Shown here: positions 1-5,365 of the stretch, in pieces
How the letters are laid out: each line of letters begins with the position of its first letter
How positions within the stretch are numbered: position 1 is the first letter of the stretch
Source: Pseudomonadota bacterium
GTDB taxonomy: Bacteria > Pseudomonadota > Alphaproteobacteria > Rhizobiales > Aestuariivirgaceae
Direction: 5' to 3'
DNA length: 12,907 nt
Assembly: GCA_016522385.1 (NCBI GenBank)
Contig: JAEKFU010000208.1
Span: 1 to 12,907, forward strand
Program-made: the position numbers and the translations under genes
The notes under the pieces: generated by a model
Databases searched by the model: none
What the model was told of the DNA's origin: nothing
Seen by the model: only the letters and a program-made list of their open reading frames with translations

Positions 1-283
1 GGATTCGACAGGCAAACTTGGCGTTCTCACGGCCAGTAAGGAACGGCTGAAGGCCAGTGGCCAATCCCAGTGGCCAGGAGATCGTTCCTTGCCGTTCGAC
101 ATTGCCGGAATTAGGAACATCGACACCTGCCAGCAGACGCATCAACGTCGATTTGCCGGCGCCGTTTCTGCCGACAATACCAATCTTCTCAGTTGTGCCG
201 ATCGTTACAGTAGCGTCCCGCAAAACATAATGCCGGCCTTTTGTGGTGACGAAGTATTTCGACACGTTTGACAGGCTGATCAT
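1..283 (-). CDS. Polysaccharide export ABC transporter, ATP-binding protein (KpsT/Wzt-like), partial
   Basis: This is the first 94 codons of an ABC ATPase whose 3' part lies beyond the window edge. The Walker A motif GRNGAGKST is at residues 38-46. It is followed by LMRLLAG and by a stretch reading ISWPLGL, then LTGRENAKF, which is the pattern of the KpsT/Wzt subfamily that powers export of capsular or O-antigen polysaccharide across the inner membrane. The Q-loop, signature and Walker B motifs are not in view. The ATG at 283-281 overlaps the TGA of the upstream permease gene (ATGA), so the two are probably translationally coupled. The expected partner permease is immediately upstream, which supports the assignment. 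Whether the polymer is capsule, O-antigen or another glycan cannot be told from this fragment. Confidence 0.88.
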   Translation of the reverse strand, partial: MISLSNVSKYFVTTKGRHYVLRDATVTIGTTEKIGIVGRNGAGKSTLMRLLAGVDVPNSGNVERQGTISWPLGLATGLQPFLTGRENAKFACRI

Positions 284-1098
284 TGTTGGATCAACCTGAA
301 TCGGTTCGCGTAATATGACAGCATTCCCACCCCAAGAAATGCGAGTGACAACAGGCCGACGTATTCGAGGTCGAGTTCCGGGAAAGGCTTAGTGCCTAGC
401 GCATAGACACGTATAAACTCGATAAACTGCAACAACGGATTCCACGAAAGCGCTTGCCGTACAGCAATCGGCAAGTCGTTCACCGAATACATAACCCCCG
501 AGATAAAGATCAATGGTCTGGTTGAAATTTGAACCACTCTATTCACAGATTCGTATAACATGCCGTTTACGGCGACCAGCAATGAAATCCCAAAACCCAT
601 GCATAACATCATTGCCAAGATACTGATCAATTCGAGAATATGCGGAAAGTCGGCATAGATAGAGAAGAACCAAGCCAGTACAAAAACCATGATTGAGCAA
701 GCGACCAAAATCAAAATGATTTCCATTATGAAATTTGCTAACAATGAATCTATCGGCTTGACATATTGATAGTCGTAAAGTCGCAAATTTGTTCGAATGG
801 CGTTGGGAATTCTCGAAATACAGGCTCGCATGATCAGATACGGCGTAATTCCGGATGAGATAAACAGCATCACGTGAATTCCGTCGATTTGCGTCCTGCG
901 GGCAATATACCAGAGGCCGGAAAGTATAAACATGTGAGCGAAAGGCTCCAGTAGTACCCAGAACAGTCCCGTTCGGCTCTTGCCAAGTCGGTTACGAAAC
1001 TCCTTGAACAGAATTGCCATGATGACGGTTGCCTGCTTGCGGGCACCGTTTCTCAATTGTGGCCAGACCCCTTTGGCAGCGACATAGGTTGTGCTCAC
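280..1098 (-). CDS. Polysaccharide export ABC transporter, permease (KpsM/Wzm-like, ABC-2 type)
   Basis: This 272-aa integral membrane protein matches the KpsM/Wzm permease family in length and in layout. A cytoplasmic N-terminus carries an amphipathic stretch (FKEFRNRLGKSRTG, about residues 31-44) and LLEPFAH. Roughly six hydrophobic segments follow, at about 45-66, 76-93, 118-148, 157-180, 191-206 and 246-264. The C-terminal SWNPLLQFIEFIR motif is typical of ABC-2 polysaccharide exporters. The likely role is the membrane channel for capsular or surface polysaccharide, working with the overlapping ATPase. The start is a GTG (1098-1096) with GAAGG about 9 nt upstream; an in-frame TGA just upstream excludes a longer form. 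Base composition is unusual: 661-780 is about 35% G+C by hand count, against about 65% in a sampled stretch of pheT, which suggests acquisition by transfer, as is common for capsule loci. Confidence 0.9.
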   Translation of the reverse strand: MSTTYVAAKGVWPQLRNGARKQATVIMAILFKEFRNRLGKSRTGLFWVLLEPFAHMFILSGLWYIARRTQIDGIHVMLFISSGITPYLIMRACISRIPNAIRTNLRLYDYQYVKPIDSLLANFIMEIILILVACSIMVFVLAWFFSIYADFPHILELISILAMMLCMGFGISLLVAVNGMLYESVNRVVQISTRPLIFISGVMYSVNDLPIAVRQALSWNPLLQFIEFIRVYALGTKPFPELDLEYVGLLSLAFLGVGMLSYYANRFRLIQQ

Positions 1099-1204
1099 GG
1101 CCCCCAGCCTTCATTCATCCGAATCGTTGAGCATGTTTCTTCAAACTACCATCGGCAGAACACGGCGGCCAAGATGGTAGCGATGAAATGATCAAGACAC
1201 AGGA
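1095..1204 (-). other. Short spacer upstream of the permease gene, with an 8-bp inverted repeat
   Basis: These 106 nt separate the oxidoreductase stop from the permease start; both genes read leftward. The minus strand can fold as CTACCATC, a TT bulge, GGC, an 11-nt loop, GCC and GATGGTAG (positions 1180-1146), followed by TTTGAAG. It could be a weak terminator for the oxidoreductase or a site in the permease leader; the poor T-run argues against a strong intrinsic terminator. I see no convincing -35/-10 pair for the permease here, so the two minus-strand genes may share a transcript. Two tiny overlapping ORFs (7 codons each, starting at 1134 and 1118) end in or at the permease start codon; neither has a good ribosome binding site. 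Confidence 0.35.
1146..1180 (-). terminator. Candidate stem-loop after the molybdopterin oxidoreductase gene
   Basis: A perfect 8-bp inverted repeat, CTACCATC at 1146-1153 and GATGGTAG at 1173-1180. The stem can be lengthened by GGC/GCC (1154-1156 with 1168-1170) across a 2-nt bulge, leaving an 11-nt loop. Read leftward it lies 25 nt beyond the oxidoreductase stop codon and is followed by only three T residues. It may be a weak or Rho-assisted terminator, an attenuator-like leader element or a protein binding site. Confidence 0.35.
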
Positions 1205-3298
1205 TTATCGCGATCCTCGCACCCAGACCTTGTTGTCGTGAAACGGTCCGCCGCCGGCCGGTGCCGGTTGATCGCACGCGGTGAGCGTGTTGATGCCCTT
1301 GCCGTCTGAAAATGCTTGGTTTGGCCAAATGCCTTCTGACACAACGACACCTGGCTGGACGCCGGAGCAGGCCTTGGCGTGCAATTTGATTTCGCCGCGC
1401 GGCGAGCCTACCGCAACCCGATCGCCATCGAAGATTCCGAGCCTGTCCAGGTCATCTGGATGAATCAACAGTTCCGGACGGCCTTCTCGCTTCAGTGAGG
1501 TCGGGGTTTCATTGAAGCTTGAGTTCAGGAAGCCACGAGCCGGGCTGGTTGCCAGACGGAATGGATAGGTATCGTCCGCGTTTTCGATGACATCCCAGAA
1601 ATCAGGCATGGTCGGGATGTCATCCACCGGTCCCAATGGGCCGATATCCGGCCGAAAGCGCACCGCGTGCCAATCCGGCTTGAAACGATATTTGCCATCC
1701 TTGTGACCGAATCCGCTTATGTAATGCGACGTGTCAAAGTTCGGCTGACAATCGACCCAATGGGTCTCTTCCAGCTCTTCCAGTGACGGTTTGCCGGAAT
1801 TGGTCAGCGTCCAGTCAATCAACTCTCGTGGCGTCATGTCGAAACCGGGATGGACCGCACCGAGACGAGCGGCAAGTCCACAGATCACATCATGATTGGA
1901 ACGGCACTGACCCGGCGCCTCGATGAGCTTGCCGCCGAACATCACATATTGATGGCCACCGCCCTGATAGATGTCGTCATGTTCAAGGAACATCGTTGCC
2001 GGCAGAACGATGTCAGCCAGTTCGGCGGTTTCAGTCATGAACTGTTCGTGCACGCAGGTAAACAGATCGTCGCGGGCAAACCCTTTCTTGACCTTGTCCT
2101 GTTCTGGCGCCACGGAGACCGGATTGGTGTTCTGAAACAACATGGCGGTGACCGGCGGGCCATCGCCGATATCGCGTGGATCACCGCTCAGGACAGGACC
2201 GATCCGGCTTTGGTCGAGATAGCGTACCGAGGCATCTTTGACATCGAGCCCCTCGATCATTGTCTTGTTCCAGCGATACATGCCTGAATTCGAATGAAAC
2301 GCACCGCCGCCTTCAAATGGCCACAGGCCGGCGACCGTCGCGATCGACGTCACCGCATGCATGTTGACTGCGCCGTTACGCTGCCGCGTAAATCCATAGC
2401 CCATTCGCAGGTAGGTCCGCTTGGTAGCGCCGATCGCGCGCGCCAGCTGCTCGATGTCTGATACGCGCAAACCGGTGATCGCCGCTGCCCATTCAGGCGT
2501 CTTGTCATCCAGATGTGCTTCGAACTCATCCGGGCAGTCGGCGTATTTTGCCATATAGGCGCGATCAGCCAGATTGTCCCGGAACAAAACATGCATGATT
2601 GCACAGGCAAGCGCCCCGTCGGTTCCCGGCCGGATGATCAATCCGGTATCGGCTTGCCTCATTGTGGCGGTTTCATAGACATCGATGACAACAATCTTTG
2701 CGCCGCGTTCTTTGCGCGCGCGCACCGCGTGGGTCATGACGTTAACTTGCGTGTTTACCGGGTTCGTGCCCCAGATGATCACCTGATCGGACAGCGCCAT
2801 CTCTCGCGGGTCGGGCCCGTAGAGCCGGCCGGTGCCGGCCATAAATCCGGGCCAGGCAAGCGTCACGCAAAACGAGTCATACATCCTCGAGTATTTTTTT
2901 GCGTGGGTCAGGCGATGCAGACCGTCGCGCATCACTAGCCCCATTGTGCCGGCATAATAGTAGGGCCAGACGGTCTCCGCGCCGAACTTTTCTTCTGCTC
3001 TCATGAACTGCTCGGCCACTTCGTCGAGCGCATCGTCAAAGGAGATCTCCTGCCAGTCCCCTGCGCCTTTGGCGCCCACTCTCTTCAAGGGCTTCAGTAA
3101 GCGGTCCGGATGGTGCACGCGCTCTGCATAACGCGCGACTTTTTCGCAGACGACGCCGGCCGTATAGGTTTGGTCCCGGGCGCCCCGCACTCGGCCAATC
3201 GTATGTGCATCAAGCACTTCCACTTCGAGCGCGCAGGCAGACGGGCAGTCATGTGGACACACCGAATAGCCGGTTTGGACATTAGGGCGGAGATTCAT
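1205..3298 (-). CDS. Molybdopterin-dependent oxidoreductase with N-terminal [4Fe-4S] site (BisC/formate dehydrogenase superfamily), substrate unknown
   Basis: A 697-aa protein of the DMSO reductase/formate dehydrogenase superfamily. Four cysteines at 14, 18, 22 and 51 (CPHDCPSAC, then VVC) form the N-terminal [4Fe-4S] site. Cys144 in DSFCVTLAWPG sits where the family's molybdenum/tungsten ligand is expected. Cofactor-binding blocks follow: VIIWGTNPVNTQ, VVIDVYET, RPGTDGALA, LFQNTNPVSVAP and ADIVLPATMFLEHDD. The last ~120 residues are the molydopterin dinucleotide-binding domain, with SFNETPTSL and LLIHPDDLDRLGI. There is no twin-arginine signal, so it is probably cytoplasmic. The ATG at 3298 is chosen because GGAAG lies 6 nt upstream and the protein then begins just before the cluster; the frame is open to 3412, but those residues look non-coding. 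No small subunit, electron-transfer subunit or chaperone gene adjoins it, so the electron partner is unknown. The substrate cannot be assigned from sequence. Confidence 0.9.
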   Translation of the reverse strand: MNLRPNVQTGYSVCPHDCPSACALEVEVLDAHTIGRVRGARDQTYTAGVVCEKVARYAERVHHPDRLLKPLKRVGAKGAGDWQEISFDDALDEVAEQFMRAEEKFGAETVWPYYYAGTMGLVMRDGLHRLTHAKKYSRMYDSFCVTLAWPGFMAGTGRLYGPDPREMALSDQVIIWGTNPVNTQVNVMTHAVRARKERGAKIVVIDVYETATMRQADTGLIIRPGTDGALACAIMHVLFRDNLADRAYMAKYADCPDEFEAHLDDKTPEWAAAITGLRVSDIEQLARAIGATKRTYLRMGYGFTRQRNGAVNMHAVTSIATVAGLWPFEGGGAFHSNSGMYRWNKTMIEGLDVKDASVRYLDQSRIGPVLSGDPRDIGDGPPVTAMLFQNTNPVSVAPEQDKVKKGFARDDLFTCVHEQFMTETAELADIVLPATMFLEHDDIYQGGGHQYVMFGGKLIEAPGQCRSNHDVICGLAARLGAVHPGFDMTPRELIDWTLTNSGKPSLEELEETHWVDCQPNFDTSHYISGFGHKDGKYRFKPDWHAVRFRPDIGPLGPVDDIPTMPDFWDVIENADDTYPFRLATSPARGFLNSSFNETPTSLKREGRPELLIHPDDLDRLGIFDGDRVAVGSPRGEIKLHAKACSGVQPGVVVSEGIWPNQAFSDGKGINTLTACDQPAPAGGGPFHDNKVWVRGSR

Positions 3299-3316
3299 GT
3301 AATGCTTCCGTGGCCA

Positions 3317-3334
3317 ATCAACTAAGTGGTTGAT
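3317..3334. promoter_or_regulatory. Inverted repeat ATCAAC-N6-GTTGAT over the oxidoreductase promoter start region
   Basis: Perfect 6-bp arms, ATCAAC at 3317-3322 and GTTGAT at 3329-3334, flank the predicted transcription start and touch the -10 box of the leftward promoter. The position suits an operator for a repressor. The arms have the opposite polarity to an FNR/FixK box (TTGAT-N4-ATCAA), so it should not be read as one. Confidence 0.35.
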
Positions 3335-3360
3335 CATAGCACCCATCGCGAACCACACAA
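3333..3360 (-). promoter_or_regulatory. Candidate promoter of the molybdopterin oxidoreductase gene
   Basis: Read on the minus strand, TATGAT (3338-3333) is preceded by TGC, making an extended -10 (TGnTATGAT). TTGTGT lies at 3360-3355 after a 16-nt spacer. The -10 matches five of six consensus bases and the -35 is weak. Transcription would start near 3326, giving a leader of about 28 nt before the ATG at 3298. This is pattern matching only. Confidence 0.45.
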
Positions 3361-3399
3361 TTAATTGCTTTGAGAGGCGACTGGCATGACGACAGCATG

Positions 3400-3428
3400 T
3401 TGCAATTCTCAAAGATGCGGCCTATAAC
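3400..3428 (+). promoter_or_regulatory. Candidate promoter for the rpmI-rplT-pheS-pheT cluster
   Basis: TTGCAA at 3400-3405 and TATAAC at 3423-3428 are separated by exactly 17 nt, matching the sigma-70 consensus at four of six and five of six positions. Transcription would begin near 3435, leaving a leader of about 135 nt before rpmI. No other rightward promoter of similar quality is visible between here and rpmI. It sits back to back with the leftward oxidoreductase promoter. Confidence 0.55.
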
Positions 3429-3434
3429 CCGCCC

Positions 3435-3570
3435 GCTTGTGAGTGGCCCGGCCTCAATAAGGGCATGCCGTGGCGGCTCCAAAAGCTTCGATACTTCGAA
3501 GATGAACGACAATCGACCCAAGTCACCAGTCTGGGTCCATCTGTCGTCACGGACACAGAAAGGAAGCAAA
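3435..3570 (+). promoter_or_regulatory. Long 5' leader of rpmI with two small hairpins
   Basis: The predicted untranslated leader holds two clear stem-loops. One is CTTCGA-TACT-TCGAAG (3486-3501). The other is GACCCA (3515-3520) paired with TGGGTC (3532-3537) across an 11-nt loop. Neither is followed by a T-run, so they are not terminators. In E. coli and Firmicutes the L20 protein represses its own operon by binding a leader mRNA structure; whether this leader does the same is unknown and is not shown by the sequence. Confidence 0.35.
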
Positions 3571-3768
3571 ATGCCCAAAATGAAGAACAAGGCCTCGGCC
3601 AAGAAGCGGTTCAGCTTCACAGCAACGGGCAAAGTTCGCGCCAATCAGGCCAACAAACAACATGGCATGATTAAGCGCACCAACAAGCAAATCCGCAATC
3701 AGCGTGGCACGACGATCCTCGATAAGCCCGATGCCAAGCTGATCAAGCGGTTCATGCCCAATCGCTGA
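3571..3768 (+). CDS. rpmI: 50S ribosomal protein L35
   Basis: A 65-aa, very basic protein beginning MPKMKNKASAKKRF and ending LIKRFMPNR, the full normal length of bacterial L35 and recognisable throughout. It is a structural protein of the large ribosomal subunit. The start is fixed by family similarity and by AGGA 6 nt upstream of the ATG; the same frame is open further upstream, but those codons are leader sequence. The stop is 28 nt before rplT, the usual gene order, and the two are surely cotranscribed. In E. coli infC precedes rpmI; here a divergent oxidoreductase gene and a control region occupy that place. Confidence 0.97.
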   Translation: MPKMKNKASAKKRFSFTATGKVRANQANKQHGMIKRTNKQIRNQRGTTILDKPDAKLIKRFMPNR

Positions 3769-3782
3769 TCACGAGTTCGACT

Positions 3783-3788
3783 AAGGAG
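3783..3788 (+). promoter_or_regulatory. Ribosome binding site of rplT
   Basis: AAGGAG lies 8 nt upstream of the rplT ATG at 3797, inside the 28-nt rpmI-rplT spacer. It confirms the L20 start. Confidence 0.8.
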
Positions 3789-3796
3789 AACCGCAG

Positions 3797-4150
3797 ATGT
3801 CTCGAGTCAAACGTGGCGTGACGACACATGCCCGCCACAAGAAGGTTATCAAGGCAGCCAAGGGTTATTACGGCCGCCGTAAAAACACCTTCCGCGCCGC
3901 CGTCCAGGCTGTGGAAAAAGCCGGGCAGTACGCTTACCGCGACCGGCGCCGCAAGAAGCGCAATTTCCGCGCGCTGTGGATCCAGCGCATAAATGCTGCC
4001 TCGCGCGAACTTGGGCTGACCTATGGCCGATTTATCGACGGGCTCGGCAAAGCCGGTGTGGAGATCGACCGCAAGCTGCTGGCTGATCTCGCCGTGCGGG
4101 AGCCCGAGGCGTTCAAGGCCCTGGTCGAAAAGGCCAAGGCCGCGCTGTAA
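3797..4150 (+). CDS. rplT: 50S ribosomal protein L20
   Basis: A 117-aa basic protein with the standard L20 pattern: MSRVKRGVTTHARHKK at the N-terminus, then AAKGYYGRRKNTFRAA, YAYRDRRRKKRNFRALWIQRINAA and a C-terminal globular part with FIDGLGKAGVEIDRK. L20 binds 23S rRNA early in large-subunit assembly. In several bacteria it also represses its own operon through leader mRNA. The length is that of the shorter bacterial L20 proteins. It sits between rpmI and pheS, as in most proteobacteria. A 132-nt gap with a strong nested hairpin separates it from pheS. Confidence 0.97.
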   Translation: MSRVKRGVTTHARHKKVIKAAKGYYGRRKNTFRAAVQAVEKAGQYAYRDRRRKKRNFRALWIQRINAASRELGLTYGRFIDGLGKAGVEIDRKLLADLAVREPEAFKALVEKAKAAL

Positions 4151-4180
4151 GGCGCATTTGCACTTGAATTACTGGGGATT

Positions 4181-4246
4181 GCCGGGCTCTTGGAGTCGCT
4201 TGGGTTGCGGATTGCCGCAATACCGCTCAAGCGCACCGAGCCCGGC
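4181..4246. other. Nested three-stem hairpin between rplT and pheS
   Basis: A 66-nt element with three concentric perfect stems. The outer stem pairs GCCGGGCTC (4181-4189) with GAGCCCGGC (4238-4246). The middle stem pairs CGCTTG (4197-4202) with CAAGCG (4228-4233). The inner stem pairs TTGCGG (4205-4210) with CCGCAA (4215-4220) around an ATTG loop. In total 21 Watson-Crick pairs form with modest internal loops. No T-run follows, so it is not a classical intrinsic terminator. It could be an mRNA processing site, a protein-binding leader of pheS, or one copy of a dispersed palindromic repeat. The palindrome does not reveal which strand acts. Confidence 0.6.
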
Positions 4247-4282
4247 ATGTCTGATTCCGATGATCACCAAAAGAGCGGACCA

Positions 4283-5365
4283 ATGAGCGATAGCGGAGAA
4301 CTGGCAACTCTAAGAGACGAATTGATCAGCGCCATCAACGAGGCGGCAGACGAACAGACCTTGGAAGACTTGCGAGTCTCGTCGCTGGGCAAAAAGGGTG
4401 TCGTCTCCGAGCGAATGAAAGGTCTCGGGCAGCTGGATGGCGAAGCCCGCAAGACCGCCGGCCAGGCGCTCAATCGGTTGAAAGTCGAAGTGACCGAGGC
4501 CATCGCCGGCCGCCAGGCCGAATTCAAACAGGCAGCCCTTGATGCACGTCTTGCAACCGAGTTCGTCGACGTCACTTTGCCGGTGCGGCCGCGCAACGCT
4601 GGCACCATTCATCCTGTCTCACAGGTCTGGGAAGAAATTGTCCAGGTTTTCGGGGATCTTGGCTTTTCGGTTGCCGAGGGCCCGCACATCGAGACCGACT
4701 GGTACAATTTCGGCGCCCTCAACATTCCCGATGATCATCCGGCTCGGCAGGAACACGACACGTTCTATTTCAATCCTCGCGAAGACGGCTCGCGCATGGT
4801 GCTCAGAACACATACCTCGCCGGTCCAAATCCGCACAATGCAGGATTCTGAACCGCCGATCCGCATCATCGCACCGGGCCGCACGTTCCGCTGCGACAGC
4901 GATCAGACCCACACACCGATGTTCCATCAGGTCGAGGGGCTGGTGCTCGATGAAGACACCCATCTCGGCCATCTCAAATGGTGCCTGGAAGAGTTCTGCA
5001 AGTCGTTCTTTGAAGTCGATGAGGTCAAGATGCGCTTTCGCGCCTCGCACTTCCCGTTCACCGAGCCATCAATGGAAGTCGATATCGGATGTTCATGGGT
5101 CGATGGTCAGGTCAAGATCGGTGTCGGCGACGACTGGATGGAGATTCTCGGCTCTGGCATGGTGCACCCCAACGTGATCCGTGCCGGTGGGCTTGATCCC
5201 GACAAGGTGCAGGGGTTCGCCTTCGGCATGGGAATCGATCGCATTGGCATGCTCAAATACGGTATCCCGGACTTGCGCGCCTTCTTCGAGGCAGACCTGC
5301 GCTGGCTCAGGCACTATGGCTTCCACCCCCTGCAAGTGCCTAATCTGGCAGGAGGCCTGTCATGA
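4283..5365 (+). CDS. pheS: Phenylalanine--tRNA ligase, alpha subunit
   Basis: A 360-aa catalytic subunit of the (alpha-beta)2 class II phenylalanyl-tRNA synthetase, which charges tRNA-Phe with phenylalanine using ATP. An N-terminal coiled-coil region (about residues 1-90, with SSLGKKGVV) precedes the catalytic core. Motif 2 surrounds FRCDSDQTHTPMFHQVEG (203-219). The phenylalanine-pocket segment FPFTEPS is at 257-263, GSGMVHPNV at 290-298, and motif 3 is FGMGIDRIGMLKYG (314-327). The ATG at 4283 is chosen because it gives the usual length and N-terminus, although its ribosome binding site is weak (GAGCGGAC). In-frame ATGs at 4190 and 4247 would extend it into the structured leader. Its stop overlaps the pheT start (ATGA), as expected for equimolar subunits. 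Confidence 0.96.
   Translation: MSDSGELATLRDELISAINEAADEQTLEDLRVSSLGKKGVVSERMKGLGQLDGEARKTAGQALNRLKVEVTEAIAGRQAEFKQAALDARLATEFVDVTLPVRPRNAGTIHPVSQVWEEIVQVFGDLGFSVAEGPHIETDWYNFGALNIPDDHPARQEHDTFYFNPREDGSRMVLRTHTSPVQIRTMQDSEPPIRIIAPGRTFRCDSDQTHTPMFHQVEGLVLDEDTHLGHLKWCLEEFCKSFFEVDEVKMRFRASHFPFTEPSMEVDIGCSWVDGQVKIGVGDDWMEILGSGMVHPNVIRAGGLDPDKVQGFAFGMGIDRIGMLKYGIPDLRAFFEADLRWLRHYGFHPLQVPNLAGGLS
5350..5355 (+). promoter_or_regulatory. Strong ribosome binding site of pheT inside the pheS end
   Basis: AGGAGG ends 6 nt before the pheT ATG (5362). It lies within the last codons of pheS, so pheT translation has its own strong initiation site as well as the ATGA overlap. Confidence 0.85.

Noticed and set aside
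55..76. Direct repeat CAGTGGCCA, two copies 13 nt apart
   Set aside because: It lies within the coding sequence of the conserved SWPLGLATG region of the ATPase and is explained by the protein.
1850..2938. Plus-strand open frames of 145 and 141 codons inside the oxidoreductase gene
   Set aside because: They are antisense shadows of a well-conserved molybdopterin enzyme and show no protein-like features.
3317..3340. FNR/FixK anaerobox near the oxidoreductase promoter
   Set aside because: The arms read ATCAA...TTGAT, the reverse of the TTGAT-N4-ATCAA consensus, and the spacing is wrong.
3370..3570. N-terminal extension of L35 giving a 132-aa protein
   Set aside because: L35 is about 65 aa and begins at MPKMK. 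The upstream codons contain the promoter and leader hairpins.
3299..3570. tRNA or small RNA gene in the divergent region
   Set aside because: No cloverleaf, T-loop (GGTTCRA) pattern or terminator T-run is present. The content is accounted for by promoters and leader hairpins.
4190..4282. Longer PheS starting at 4190
   Set aside because: The added residues look non-coding, fall in the palindromic element, and exceed the usual PheS N-terminus. The ATG at 4283 gives the standard 360 aa.
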